Of a stretch of 64,000 nt of DNA, positions 19,082 to 28,498 are shown one piece after another (within the stretch, counting starts at the first letter, position 1; each line of letters begins with the position of its first letter). Location: contig NZ_LMTS01000164.1 of assembly GCF_001541225.1 (NCBI RefSeq), positions 110,159 through 174,158 of the forward strand, read 5' to 3'. The position numbers and the translations under genes were made by a program. A model generated the notes under the pieces. The model worked only from the letters and a program-made list of their open reading frames with translations, ran no database searches and was not told the origin of the DNA. Origin of the DNA: Variovorax sp. WDL1. Lineage in GTDB: Bacteria; Pseudomonadota; Gammaproteobacteria; Burkholderiales; Burkholderiaceae_C.

Positions 19082-20058
19082 ACTGGAAACCCTGCTTTGC
19101 TGCCCGAGCGGTGGCGCTGACCCTGGCCTGCTGCGCCTTCATTCCCGTTGCATACGCGCAGGCCGTGCCCAAGACCATCCGCCTCGTCGTGGCCTACCCG
19201 ACCGGCGGCGTCAGCGACGTCGTCGCGCGCGCATTGGCGGAGAAGCTGGCCGCGCAGCTGGGCAGCACGGTGGTGGTCGAGAACAAGGCGGGCGCCAGCG
19301 GCACCATCGGCATGGACGCGGTCGCCAAGGCCGCGCCGGACGGCGCCACGCTGGGCTTCGCGGCCATCAGCCCGCTGGTGCTGAGCCCGCACCTCGCCAA
19401 GTTGCCCTTCGACCCGTTCAAGGACATCGCGCCGGTGGCGAGTGTCATGTACTCACCGGTGCTGCTGCTGGCCACGGAGGCCACGGGCACGCGCGACTTC
19501 CGCACGCTGATGGAGGATGCCCGGGCCCGGCCGGGTGCGGTGCGCTGGGCCACCTCGGGCCAGGCCTCGTTGGGTCACATCGTGCTGGAGCAACTGCGCA
19601 GTGCGGCGCGGGTGGACATCCTCCATGTGCCCTACCGGGGCGGCGCGCAGCAGATGAACGATGCGCTCGGTGCCCAGTTCGAGATCCTGTCGATCAACGC
19701 CGGGCCGGCGGTGGCGCCCCACATCCGTTCGGGCAAGCTGCGCCCGCTCGCGGTGGGCGCGCCGGACCGGCTGCAGAGCCTGCCCAAGGTGCCGACGCTG
19801 GCCGAGCTGGGCTTTCCGTCGGCCAACCTGAGCTCCCTGTTCGGCGTGTTCGCGCCCGGCAACACGCCCGCCATCCTGGTTGCCAAGTACAACGCCGAGA
19901 TCAACAAGGCGCTGGAAAGTCCCGAGCTGCGTGCGCGGCTGCTGGCCACCGACAACGTGCCCACCGGCGGCGGGGCTGAGGCCTTTGCCGACGAGATCGA
20001 GGCCGAGTACGAGAGCAATGCGCGGATCGTGAGGGCGGCGGGCATCAAGTCCGATTGA
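19078..20058 (+). CDS. second Bug-type substrate-binding protein
   Basis: This 326-residue periplasmic solute-binding protein has a signal peptide ending in IPVAYAQA. Family motifs are RLVVAYPTGGVSDVVARALAEKL, VENKAGASGTIGMDAV, HVPYRGGAQQMNDALG and a C-terminal lobe with PTLAELGFPS. It lacks adjacent TctAB membrane genes. Its ATG overlaps the DUF72 stop (ATGA). It is not a recent duplicate of the Bug gene at 16341, since the two diverge throughout. Ligand unknown. Confidence 0.9.
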   Translation: MNWKPCFAARAVALTLACCAFIPVAYAQAVPKTIRLVVAYPTGGVSDVVARALAEKLAAQLGSTVVVENKAGASGTIGMDAVAKAAPDGATLGFAAISPLVLSPHLAKLPFDPFKDIAPVASVMYSPVLLLATEATGTRDFRTLMEDARARPGAVRWATSGQASLGHIVLEQLRSAARVDILHVPYRGGAQQMNDALGAQFEILSINAGPAVAPHIRSGKLRPLAVGAPDRLQSLPKVPTLAELGFPSANLSSLFGVFAPGNTPAILVAKYNAEINKALESPELRARLLATDNVPTGGGAEAFADEIEAEYESNARIVRAAGIKSD

Positions 20059-20090
20059 GCCGCCCTCGTGGTCCTTGCGAGCCCCAGCCG

Positions 20091-23000
20091 TCATGAATGC
20101 CGCTCCAATTCGGAGACCAGGTTGGGATAGTAGTCCGGCGATACGGTCATCTCGCTCGCGCGCTGCGCCGCGGTCCTCGTAGCGGGAAGCAGGACCTGGC
20201 ACCCGGCCGGATACTGCGTTTTCCACAGTTGACACAGGTGGATTGCGCTATTCATGCCAGGGAGAAACGCTCGGTACCCGCTATGCAGTGAAAATTGATC
20301 AAGGGTCTCGGCGAGGTATTTGATCACCTGAAGCGATGGGTACTGCGAGTGTGACGGCAAAGTCGCGAGTGCTGCCAGGGTGCTTGCCATCCACCACTCA
20401 TTTTCCCAGTCATTGGACGAGACCAATGGCAGCCGCCCCTGTGCAAACTTGACGAGGAATGCCCGGGCAATACCGGCACAGGTTCCGCGAGGCAAACCGT
20501 GCGAATTCAGCCATTCTCGCGCGAGTCGCCGCGAATCAGGATTCTCGCCCGGCAAAGCCAAGCCAAGCCTCGCGAACATCGTCATTTCGGCGATGCCTCG
20601 TTTGCCTCTGCCCGAGCGAAGCAAGGCCGTGCTTCCATCCTCGGGATTGCTCGCGCACCATGCCCACAAATTCACCAGACGGCTCGTCTTTTTGTGTTTC
20701 GACTTGTCCAGCTCGTCTTTCACCGGATCGTCGATCCCGAGCGCGCGAAGCTGCTCTTCGACGATCGACTTCGTGTCGTCAAGGAGTGGCAATGCCCCCA
20801 TTCTTCGAAGCCTGCTTTCAATATCTCGAACTTCCTTGCCATCCAGGTAGTGCAGCCTTCTCATGATCCACATCGCGATGCGATCCGCGTCCGGCTCGCC
20901 GCGGGATCTGTTGAACAAGACTTCGAGGGTCGGCAAGGTCTCCGGGTGCGGGTAAAAGGTATTGTCATGCGGCTTGATCACCGCCATGGCGGCGAGAAGC
21001 GGCATGTCGCTGCGGGCGCGCCACCTCTGCATCAGTGTCGTGCGCATTCCCTTTGCGCGCTGGCTCGTCCCGTCGCCGATGAGGCCGCGGTGTTCAAGTA
21101 CGAGCAGCATTCCCGCCCAGGCGCCATCGGTGCGGTTTGGCGCAGCATTGTTTGCGTCCCAAAGCTTGAACATTCCGTCGATGATCCTGCTGCACTGGGG
21201 CCCGTCGAGGCTTTCCTGACACACCAGCACCTGGAACAGTGACATGCCCGCAGGTTCGAAGGATCGAACCAGGCTCGTGACGAACGCATTGACGCAGTCC
21301 GCTTCGTACTGGTTCAGATCGAGAGGCAACTGCCAGCGCGCCCGGACCCCGCCAAAGTCCGGGGCATCGCGGGGATTCACCCGACAGCCTATGCGCCCGC
21401 TGCCGATCAGTTGCAGGATGGCCGCTCCCTTCGATCGCACGATGCCGCGGATGAGGCTCAAGGGATCTCGGCACTGCACTTGCTGAAGCAGGCCGACAGC
21501 CGTCTCCAGGTCTCGCAGACATTTCCGGGCGAGGGTGGCCGGTTCGCCGTCGGTCGAAGCAGTGCCGAATGGCTTGGGCGGTTGAATCTGCTCGACGTAC
21601 TCCCGCAGCAGATTGCCGTACTCAACGGGCGACGGTGTGCCGTCATCGGTCAGCGTGAGCTCGCCCAGCGAATCGACGGCCAGACCGACGGATACCCGCG
21701 GAATCTGGAACGAATCCGCGGGCGTCAGCACGTCCTTCACCGGGGGCACGAGCCGGACAGTGGCTGGGGACGCCTTCGACGCAAGACTCTGAACGCGCAT
21801 GGTGAGGGCCTGCCATTCAGGTTGCATCTCGCGCGCATCGAAGGGAACCTGGTCCAGCAGCTTCGCGGCCACGTCGGGATACCCGTCGGCCAGCAACCGC
21901 GCCATGGCAAGCGTCCATTCGAGGGCTTCTCGCGCGTTTGCCTGGAAGAACGGCGCAACGAGGTATGGCAATCCCCGAAGAAGGTCTTCATGGGGTGACC
22001 CGGTCAGGTCTTGGAGCTCGGCGAGCATTCGCTCGAGCTTCTCTCGTGCGTCTGCCGGAACGGATGGCTCGTTCAGGAGGCCTCGAAGAATGTCTTCAGA
22101 GAGCAAGTCGCTCGGACTTTGCAGTTCCGCCCCGGAACGACGCATTGAAAGCAGCTTTTCGAACAAGGTCCGCACAGCCGCACCCACGCGAGGAACTTCC
22201 GCAGGCTCGAGGTGGCGCGAGTTCACGATGCACACGTAGATCACTTCCGCTTCGTTGAGGCGATTGCCGACTTTTGCCGCGAGTGCCGAATGGAACGGCA
22301 TGCGAAACCGCACGCGCTTGCCGTTCAGGGGGGGAGACTCTTGCTCGACATGCCAGCCGACAGGCGCCGGCGACCACGTCACGAAGCGCCAGGAAAGCTC
22401 ATCGATATGTCTCCACTGCATCTCGCGTCGTCGCAAGATGTCATGCCACGTCCGCGGCGCCGGCAGGCCGTCCAGGAGCGAGCCCATCGTTGCGGGTTCC
22501 GCGAGGGTGATGGATTGGGCCCAGTCGAGGTAGTCGTGCACGGACTCGTCTGTCGCCGCCGAGAGGGCGATGGCTCGGAGCGTCATCCCGAACGATTCCA
22601 TATGCAAGTCTTTCCGATCGAGCCGATCCCACGCCGTGCACAGCAACAGCGATCTTGCGCGCAGTTGCCAAGGCGGCAACCCGGCGGTCGACTGCTGCGA
22701 GGGCGCGGTCAAATCGCCCTCCGAGCACACTGCGAGAAGGCTCTTGGCCGCGTCCCGCGCTCGCTCCGGCAACCCGGCCGCCATCAGCGCTGCGATGATG
22801 CGCTCGCCCAACTGCAGGCGTTGAGGCGCAGTCGTCGAAGTCCTGGTGTTGGTCGCCAGCTTGAGGACGCGATCGGCCCGGTCACAGGGGAGCCACTCGA
22901 AGTTCTTCAGGAAGAAGTCGTCCAGGGTTGAAGACGGTGTCTTTGAATCGCCCTCCATGTCCAGCAGCAGGCGCACGACTCCTTGTGGATTCAGGCTGGC

Positions 23001-25919
23001 CGTTGCGTTGGCCAATGAAGGCAGGAATCGGTGGAGGAAGCCCGCTTGCCCCAAGAGCAGGTCGGGCTCTCCCCCCATCTCATGAAGTACCTGCAGAACG
23101 CCGAGCAGGAGGTTGATGCATTGCCCCACCTCGAACGCGTTGACCTTCATGGCGTCGACTTCGAGGACATTGCCTTGCAGCCGCATCGCAGAGCCGACAT
23201 CGAGCTGGAAGTGGCGTGCCAGGAACTCCGCAAGATGCTTCAGGGCCTTCTCGTCGGGCGTGATGCCGGGCGTGCTGCCGGCCAAGCAACAGATCGTCAG
23301 CCGGCTGCCGTATTGCACCGAAATGGAAAGCCCGCCGGCGCGCGCGCTGAAGTTGCCGATCCTGAAGTCGTGGGAGGCAAGAAATGCCAGAAGGCGCCAG
23401 CACTCTTCCGGATGTGGCGTCACCTTGACGATCTCTTGCAGGTACTGGCGATGATGCTGTTCCACGTACGACCTCGGCCCTGACTTCAAGAGGAGGTTGA
23501 ACGTGGAGGCATCGGCAGATCCACCCGACATATCGCGCCAGTCGTAGTCGAAACCGAGCTCGCACAGAGTCTCCTTCAGCGCTTGCGCCTGCCGATCGCG
23601 CTGACTGTCCTGGTGGGCTTCACGGCATTCCCTCAGCAGCGCCTTGGACCGTTCGGGCTCCCGGTCTGCGTGGATCTCCAGGACCTTCACAATGGTTCGG
23701 CGGCATTCGGGTTGCTGGAGGTAGAGCTGGATGAGGGCGTCGCCGGTCCGCTGACCAAGGCGTGCGGCGCCAGAGTGCGCTTCGATCAGCTGAAGCAGTA
23801 TGTCGCTCGCAACGCTGTAGGCCCGCTCCTCGACGCCTTGCAGCAAGCGGTCGCCGACGCCTTCCCACTGCTGGCGCGCAAGCCCGGCCCCAAGGAGCGG
23901 ATTACCCAGGACCAGCGCCACGCCGCCGAACAGGTCGTCGGCGTGGCGCTCGGGTGGCCCAACGCGCAACAGCAGGCCGGCGCAAGCCCTGGCCAGTTCG
24001 AGCGCCCTGTCCAGTGCCGGCGCCGGCGCAGATCCGGTCGACTCCAGCGTGTCGGGGCTTCGCGCCGTGTAATGGCACAGAAGCGCGGCTGCTTGCAGGC
24101 AAGCCTCGGGTTCAAGGGATGAAGGCTGTTGTGCGTAGTGCAACAGATGGTCGATGACTCGGCTCTGCTCCTCTGGAGTGGCAATGAGATCGGTCAACAA
24201 GCCTGGATCGTCGAACGATAGCGGCTCCCAGTTCCTTGCCTCGAGCTGCTTGCGCGCCCAGCCGGACATGATTCGCTCCCGGTCGAAGCTGTCCGGCCCG
24301 AATCGTTCCTCGTGCAATCGCGCGACCTTCTCAAGCATCTCCAGCAAGTCCGGTCGAGTCCCAGAGCGCGCTGCGACCGTGTCATAAAGGCGGTGCAGCG
24401 CCGTCCTTAACTGCGTCCGCACGACGAAGGTGGGCACGCCCGCCGTTTCCGACACATCCAGCGATCGCAGGATGCGCAGGACCTGGTCGGGCTCCAGACG
24501 CAGCACATCTGCCTGCCAACGGCCGAGCACCTTCAGACACATCAGCTGGAAATCGATCGCGGCGGTTGCGGTGGCGGGCAATCGTTCCAGAAGCCCCACC
24601 AGCAGCGGCATCAAGTCTTTCAGGTACTTCGATCCCTTGGGATTCATGGGCGATAGCTCATCGCTGCGAAGCAGATGCGCCAGGCCCGCGTGCACCAGCG
24701 CGCTCACATCGTCCAGCGGCGGCAAAGGAGCGCGCAACAGCTCGACCGCTTCGCGCAGCAGCAGCAGCGCCATTTCATGACAGAAGCGGGGTGGCACGAC
24801 GCCCGCACGGCTCTCGCCCTGTCGTGGGCGAACAGGAGGGCCTTCTTGCCCCTGCTGCCGGGCCACTCGAAGCAGGGCACGCGTGCGCAGCCGAAAGTTG
24901 GCCAAGTGCAGCAACTTCAAGAGGAACTCGGGAGAGTTCACACCGAACGCGAGCGAAGCCTTGAGATCTCCTCCCTTGAAGCGGCACTGCCCATCCAGAA
25001 TCTCGACGTTCCTGAGTTCCTCGGAGATCGGCATTTGAGGGACGCAACGCGCGAATGCCAGGCGGGCGGCGTCCCCGGTCCACTGCTGCAAGGCACGCAA
25101 TGCCCATTCCGCCTCGGCGCTTGCCTCGCGCTTGAGGGCGCCCTTGAACAGCTCTTCCACAAGGAACACGAGCGTCGCGTCGTCCTGCTCGCTCCGCTGC
25201 ACGTCTGTCTGCGCCACGAGCACTTGGCGCAGTTGCTCTACCACCAGGCGGGGCTCGATGCACGTTTCCTCGTCATTGCGCCAAGCCTGTATCCAGTGCC
25301 TCAGCATGGTTTGGCAAGCGAGTCGATCGACGGGCTGCGGGATTGGCTGCGACACGGCCTCGCAAAGCACCGGCAGCCACAGCGGGGAACTCAGCAGCCC
25401 GGTTGCGGAGGGCAGGCGGCCCAGCGTCACCTCGACGAGGCACCGGCGCACCATGACCCTGTCCGCCTCGGCGAGCCCGGCGTGCATCAGGTTCATCAAC
25501 AGAGCAACGCCATACCTGGCAGCGGCGGTAGGCGCATCGACACTGATCAGCAATGTGCCGAGGCGCACCAGCGCTGCCAGTCCTTCGGGGCGGATGGGGG
25601 TGATCACGGACCACCGGGGATCCGCCCCGATCGAATGGTTCTTGGGCATGGCCAGACTGACGCGGCCGTCTGCCACCAACTGAATGATCTGGTGCCGGAA
25701 CGGGTCTCCCAGCAGTGCGAACAACTCGGGATGCTCGATCGCCCGCGCCAGTTCCGAACAGACGCTCTCCAAGGACTGCCGCATCGCATTCCCCGGCATC
25801 ACCAGCGAGATGGGAGGGTGTCGAGTTGTTTGAAGTTGAGTGGTGCTCGGGCGCTTCAATCCCCGGTTGCCGGTCGCGGAACTGGAATAAGAGATGTGCG
25901 GTGGTCGCATGAATGACAT
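20091..25919 (-). CDS. giant 1,942-residue protein of unknown function; candidate type III effector
   Basis: I do not recognise this protein. It is almost wholly helical in appearance, with many Leu/Ala-rich amphipathic stretches suggestive of HEAT/ARM-type solenoid repeats. It has no signal peptide, no TM segment and no recognisable catalytic motif. The first 50 residues contain no Asp or Glu, eight Ser and five Thr, a composition typical of type III secretion signals. An hrp-box-like sequence sits at 26038-26065, about 120 nt upstream on the same strand. No convincing SD precedes ATG 25919 or the in-frame ATG 25910; ATG 25784 has GGGG six nt upstream and would remove the signal-like tail. 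GC is lower than in flanking DUF455 and Bug genes. Giant helical-repeat effectors are known (RipS/SKWP, XopAD), but no SKWP-type repeat is seen. Confidence 0.6.
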   Translation of the reverse strand: MSFMRPPHISYSSSATGNRGLKRPSTTQLQTTRHPPISLVMPGNAMRQSLESVCSELARAIEHPELFALLGDPFRHQIIQLVADGRVSLAMPKNHSIGADPRWSVITPIRPEGLAALVRLGTLLISVDAPTAAARYGVALLMNLMHAGLAEADRVMVRRCLVEVTLGRLPSATGLLSSPLWLPVLCEAVSQPIPQPVDRLACQTMLRHWIQAWRNDEETCIEPRLVVEQLRQVLVAQTDVQRSEQDDATLVFLVEELFKGALKREASAEAEWALRALQQWTGDAARLAFARCVPQMPISEELRNVEILDGQCRFKGGDLKASLAFGVNSPEFLLKLLHLANFRLRTRALLRVARQQGQEGPPVRPRQGESRAGVVPPRFCHEMALLLLREAVELLRAPLPPLDDVSALVHAGLAHLLRSDELSPMNPKGSKYLKDLMPLLVGLLERLPATATAAIDFQLMCLKVLGRWQADVLRLEPDQVLRILRSLDVSETAGVPTFVVRTQLRTALHRLYDTVAARSGTRPDLLEMLEKVARLHEERFGPDSFDRERIMSGWARKQLEARNWEPLSFDDPGLLTDLIATPEEQSRVIDHLLHYAQQPSSLEPEACLQAAALLCHYTARSPDTLESTGSAPAPALDRALELARACAGLLLRVGPPERHADDLFGGVALVLGNPLLGAGLARQQWEGVGDRLLQGVEERAYSVASDILLQLIEAHSGAARLGQRTGDALIQLYLQQPECRRTIVKVLEIHADREPERSKALLRECREAHQDSQRDRQAQALKETLCELGFDYDWRDMSGGSADASTFNLLLKSGPRSYVEQHHRQYLQEIVKVTPHPEECWRLLAFLASHDFRIGNFSARAGGLSISVQYGSRLTICCLAGSTPGITPDEKALKHLAEFLARHFQLDVGSAMRLQGNVLEVDAMKVNAFEVGQCINLLLGVLQVLHEMGGEPDLLLGQAGFLHRFLPSLANATASLNPQGVVRLLLDMEGDSKTPSSTLDDFFLKNFEWLPCDRADRVLKLATNTRTSTTAPQRLQLGERIIAALMAAGLPERARDAAKSLLAVCSEGDLTAPSQQSTAGLPPWQLRARSLLLCTAWDRLDRKDLHMESFGMTLRAIALSAATDESVHDYLDWAQSITLAEPATMGSLLDGLPAPRTWHDILRRREMQWRHIDELSWRFVTWSPAPVGWHVEQESPPLNGKRVRFRMPFHSALAAKVGNRLNEAEVIYVCIVNSRHLEPAEVPRVGAAVRTLFEKLLSMRRSGAELQSPSDLLSEDILRGLLNEPSVPADAREKLERMLAELQDLTGSPHEDLLRGLPYLVAPFFQANAREALEWTLAMARLLADGYPDVAAKLLDQVPFDAREMQPEWQALTMRVQSLASKASPATVRLVPPVKDVLTPADSFQIPRVSVGLAVDSLGELTLTDDGTPSPVEYGNLLREYVEQIQPPKPFGTASTDGEPATLARKCLRDLETAVGLLQQVQCRDPLSLIRGIVRSKGAAILQLIGSGRIGCRVNPRDAPDFGGVRARWQLPLDLNQYEADCVNAFVTSLVRSFEPAGMSLFQVLVCQESLDGPQCSRIIDGMFKLWDANNAAPNRTDGAWAGMLLVLEHRGLIGDGTSQRAKGMRTTLMQRWRARSDMPLLAAMAVIKPHDNTFYPHPETLPTLEVLFNRSRGEPDADRIAMWIMRRLHYLDGKEVRDIESRLRRMGALPLLDDTKSIVEEQLRALGIDDPVKDELDKSKHKKTSRLVNLWAWCASNPEDGSTALLRSGRGKRGIAEMTMFARLGLALPGENPDSRRLAREWLNSHGLPRGTCAGIARAFLVKFAQGRLPLVSSNDWENEWWMASTLAALATLPSHSQYPSLQVIKYLAETLDQFSLHSGYRAFLPGMNSAIHLCQLWKTQYPAGCQVLLPATRTAAQRASEMTVSPDYYPNLVSELERHS

Positions 25920-26037
25920 CCGGGCTGGTCGAAGATCGTGGTCGCAACGGCCCGATCGGCGCCACGCGCAGGCTCACCAGATGCGTGTCTCGGCGCACAT
26001 GCCGCGACAGCCTGTGGCCGCTACGCACGACAACCCT

Positions 26038-26065
26038 TTCGTAACCGACAGGGCCTCACGGTTCC
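26038..26065 (-). promoter_or_regulatory. hrp-box-like promoter upstream of the giant ORF
   Basis: Read on the minus strand: GGAACC (26065-26060), 15-nt spacer, TTACGAA (26044-26038). The HrpL ECF-sigma consensus is GGAACC-N15/16-CCACNNA. The upstream half is perfect and the ACnnA core of the downstream half is kept; its first two bases differ. It lies between the DUF455 gene and the giant ORF. Confidence 0.45.
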
Positions 26066-26104
26066 ACGCGCCCGGCCGGAGCTTTGGGGGCGGCCGGAAT
26101 GAAG

Positions 26105-26911
26105 CTACTCTTTCCGCAGCTCTTCGAGTTCTTCGTTCGTGAAACCGGCGCCCGCCCGCGCCTGCAGGTTGAAGGGCGGGCGCAGGCGAGGCGCATCGTG
26201 GCGGCGGTAGAGCACGCGGTAGTGCGCGATCGGGTCCAGCCCCTCGCGTTCGCACAGCCAGCGATACCAGCGGTTGCCGATGGCGACGTGGCCGATCTCG
26301 TCGCGCAGGATGATGTCCAGGATCTCGCAGGCCTCGATCGCGTCCGGCGTGTTCACGCGCCGCAGCTTGGCCTGGATCAGCGGGGTGGCATCGAGCCCGC
26401 GCGCCTCGAGCGTGCGCGGCACCAGTGCCATACGGGCGAGCACGTCGTGCCGGGTCTTCTCGCACATGGCCCACAGGCCGTCGTGGCCGGTGAAGTCGCC
26501 GTAGCGCCAGCCCATGCCGCGCAGGTGCTCGTGCAGCAGGGTGAAGTGCAGGGCCTCCTCGTCGGCCACGCGCATCCAGTCGCGGTAGTAGGCCTCGGGC
26601 ATGCCGTCGAAGCGCCAGGCGGCGTCGAGGGCGAGGTTGATGGCGTTGAACTCGATGTGACAGATGGAGTGGATCAGCGCTGCCCGGCCCTCCGGCGTGA
26701 AGGGCGATCGCTTCTCCACCGCGGTAGCGGCCACGCGCAACGGCCGTTCCGGGCGGCCGGGCACCCCGGCTTCATCGCCTTCGGTGCGCACCGGGACGGC
26801 GGGCGCCGGGTGTGCCCGCATGCGCGCCGCGGCGGCATGGGCCGCGGCCACCTTCTGCCCGGGGGCGGTGAGGCGCAGCGCGGCCAGGGCGTCGAGGCGG
26901 GGGTGCTGCAT
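26105..26911 (-). CDS. DUF455 ferritin-like protein
   Basis: The 268-residue protein is of the DUF455/ferritin-like family. Two Glu/His iron-binding helix pairs can be seen: IHSICHIEFNAINLALDAAWRF and ADEEALHFTLLHEHL, then ILRDEIGHVAIGNRWYRWLC. Paired E..H motifs on a four-helix bundle suggest a di-iron site. The function is uncharacterised; some relatives sit near tRNA-modifying or oxidative-stress genes. ATG 26911 is near the promoter of the divergent carbonic anhydrase gene. The tail is rich in Glu. Confidence 0.85.
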   Translation of the reverse strand: MQHPRLDALAALRLTAPGQKVAAAHAAAARMRAHPAPAVPVRTEGDEAGVPGRPERPLRVAATAVEKRSPFTPEGRAALIHSICHIEFNAINLALDAAWRFDGMPEAYYRDWMRVADEEALHFTLLHEHLRGMGWRYGDFTGHDGLWAMCEKTRHDVLARMALVPRTLEARGLDATPLIQAKLRRVNTPDAIEACEILDIILRDEIGHVAIGNRWYRWLCEREGLDPIAHYRVLYRRHDAPRLRPPFNLQARAGAGFTNEELEELRKE

Positions 26912-26916
26912 CCCTA

Positions 26917-26922
26917 CAATTC
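26917..26922 (+). promoter_or_regulatory. -10 hexamer TACAAT of the carbonic anhydrase gene
   Basis: TACAAT with a probable transcription start near 26929 gives a leader of about 20 nt containing GGAG before ATG 26949. This is a conventional promoter/SD arrangement, in contrast to the leaderless genes in the window. Confidence 0.5.
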
Positions 26923-26948
26923 TAGTTTTGCACTCTGGAGACTCCGCG

Positions 26949-27473
26949 ATGGCCCTCTACGAACTCGATGGCGTGGCGCCGCAACTGGGGCAGGGCGCCT
27001 ATGTGGCAGACAGCGCGCAGGCCATCGGCCGCGTCGTCATGGGCGACAACGCCAGCCTCTGGTTCGGCGTGGTGGCGCGCGGCGACAGCGACACGCTGAC
27101 CATCGGCCGCAACAGCAACATCCAGGACCTCTCGATGCTGCACGCAGATGCCGGCGTGCCGCTGACCATCGGCGAGAACGTCACGGTGGGCCACCACGTC
27201 GTGCTGCACGGCTGCACGGTGGGCGACAACTCGCTGATCGGCATCGGCGCGGTGGTCTTGAATAACGCGAGGATCGGCCGCAATTGCATCGTCGGCGCCG
27301 GCAGCGTCGTCACCGAGGGCAAGGAGTTTCCGGACAACTCGCTGATCATCGGCGCGCCGGCCAAGGTGGTGCGCACGCTCGACGAGGCCGCCGCCGAGCG
27401 GCTTCGGAAGAATGCCGATCACTATGTGGAAAACGCCCGCCGCTTCGCGAAGGGCCTGAAGAAGATCGGCTGA
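26949..27473 (+). CDS. gamma-class carbonic anhydrase-like protein
   Basis: This 174-residue left-handed beta-helix protein of the YrdA/PaaY/CaiE family carries hexapeptide repeats throughout. Metal-binding His residues appear in SMLHAD and VGHHVVLHGC, three His in the arrangement expected for a trimeric gamma-CA. The catalytic acidic loop of the archaeal Cam enzyme is absent, as in most of the family, so activity is uncertain. GGAG before ATG 26949 supports the start. It lies 22 nt before hslO and is probably co-transcribed with it. Confidence 0.9.
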   Translation: MALYELDGVAPQLGQGAYVADSAQAIGRVVMGDNASLWFGVVARGDSDTLTIGRNSNIQDLSMLHADAGVPLTIGENVTVGHHVVLHGCTVGDNSLIGIGAVVLNNARIGRNCIVGAGSVVTEGKEFPDNSLIIGAPAKVVRTLDEAAAERLRKNADHYVENARRFAKGLKKIG

Positions 27474-27495
27474 ACGCCGTTCCGGAGAAACTGCC

Positions 27496-28491
27496 TTGAG
27501 CGAGTTGCACAAGTTCCTGTTCGATGGCCTGCCCGTGCGCGGCATGATCGTGCGCCTGACCGACGCCTGGCGGGAGATCCTGTCGCGGCGCGCCTCCAAC
27601 ACCGCCACGGGTGCCTACCCCGTGCCCGTGACCGAGCTGCTCGGCGAGATGACCGCGGCGGCCACGTTGATGCAGGCCAACATCAAGTTCAACGGCGCGC
27701 TGATCCTGCAGATCTTCGGCGACGGGCCCCTCAAGGTGGTGGTGGCGGAGGTCAAGCCCGACCTCAGCCTGCGCGCCACCGCCAAGGTGCTGGGCGAGCT
27801 CGATGCCGATGCGCATCTTTCCGACATGGTGAATGCGAACGGCAAGGGCCGTTGCGCGATCACGCTCGATCCCAAGGACAAGCTCCCGGGCCAGCAGCCC
27901 TACCAGGGCGTGGTGCCGCTGGTCGACGCGGACGGCCGCAAGCTCGAGCGCCTCAGCGATGTGCTGCAGCACTACATGCTGCAGAGCGAGCAGCTCGACA
28001 CCACGCTCGTGCTCGCCGCCGACGACCAGGTGGCGGCGGGGCTGCTGATCCAGCGCCTGCCCGTCAAGGGCGAGGCCAACCTAGAAGGCACCGGCGCCTC
28101 GCGCGATCCGATCAGCGTGGACCAGATCGGCCACAACGAGGACTACAACCGCATCGCCATCCTCGCCGCGAGCTTGACGCGCGAGGAACTGCTCACGCTC
28201 GATGTCGAGACCATCCTGCGCCGCCTGTTCTGGGAAGAGAAGCTGCTGCGCTTCGAGCCCCAGACCGGCATGCTGGGCCCGCACTTCGCCTGCACCTGCG
28301 GGCGGGACCGCGTGGCGCAGATGATCCGCGGGCTCGGCCAGGAGGAGGCCGAGTCGATCCTCGTGGAGCGCGGCGACATCGAGGTCGGATGCGATTTCTG
28401 CGGCAAGCAGTACCGTTTCGACGCGGTCGATACGGCCCAGATCTTCACCGCGCCGGGCGACCAGTTGCCGGCGAGTCCGGTGATGCAGTAA
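27496..28491 (+). CDS. hslO: redox-regulated chaperone Hsp33
   Basis: The 331-residue cytosolic holdase is activated by oxidation and unfolding. The N-terminal chaperone core ends in a zinc-binding redox switch, with CTCG and, about 30 residues later, CDFCGKQYRF, the conserved CxC...CxxC tetrad. The start is TTG 27496 (MSELHKFLF), preceded by GGAG eight nt upstream; no better ATG exists nearby. The stop lies 7 nt from that of the convergent secreted-protein gene, leaving no room for a terminator. Confidence 0.95.
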   Translation: MSELHKFLFDGLPVRGMIVRLTDAWREILSRRASNTATGAYPVPVTELLGEMTAAATLMQANIKFNGALILQIFGDGPLKVVVAEVKPDLSLRATAKVLGELDADAHLSDMVNANGKGRCAITLDPKDKLPGQQPYQGVVPLVDADGRKLERLSDVLQHYMLQSEQLDTTLVLAADDQVAAGLLIQRLPVKGEANLEGTGASRDPISVDQIGHNEDYNRIAILAASLTREELLTLDVETILRRLFWEEKLLRFEPQTGMLGPHFACTCGRDRVAQMIRGLGQEEAESILVERGDIEVGCDFCGKQYRFDAVDTAQIFTAPGDQLPASPVMQ

Positions 28492-28498
28492 CGCGGCT

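Noticed and set aside
20091..25919. AvrE/DspE-family identity for the giant protein
   Set aside because: Size is similar (about 1,800-1,950 residues), but the protein appears helical throughout rather than beta-propeller-like, and single WxxxE matches are expected by chance at this length.
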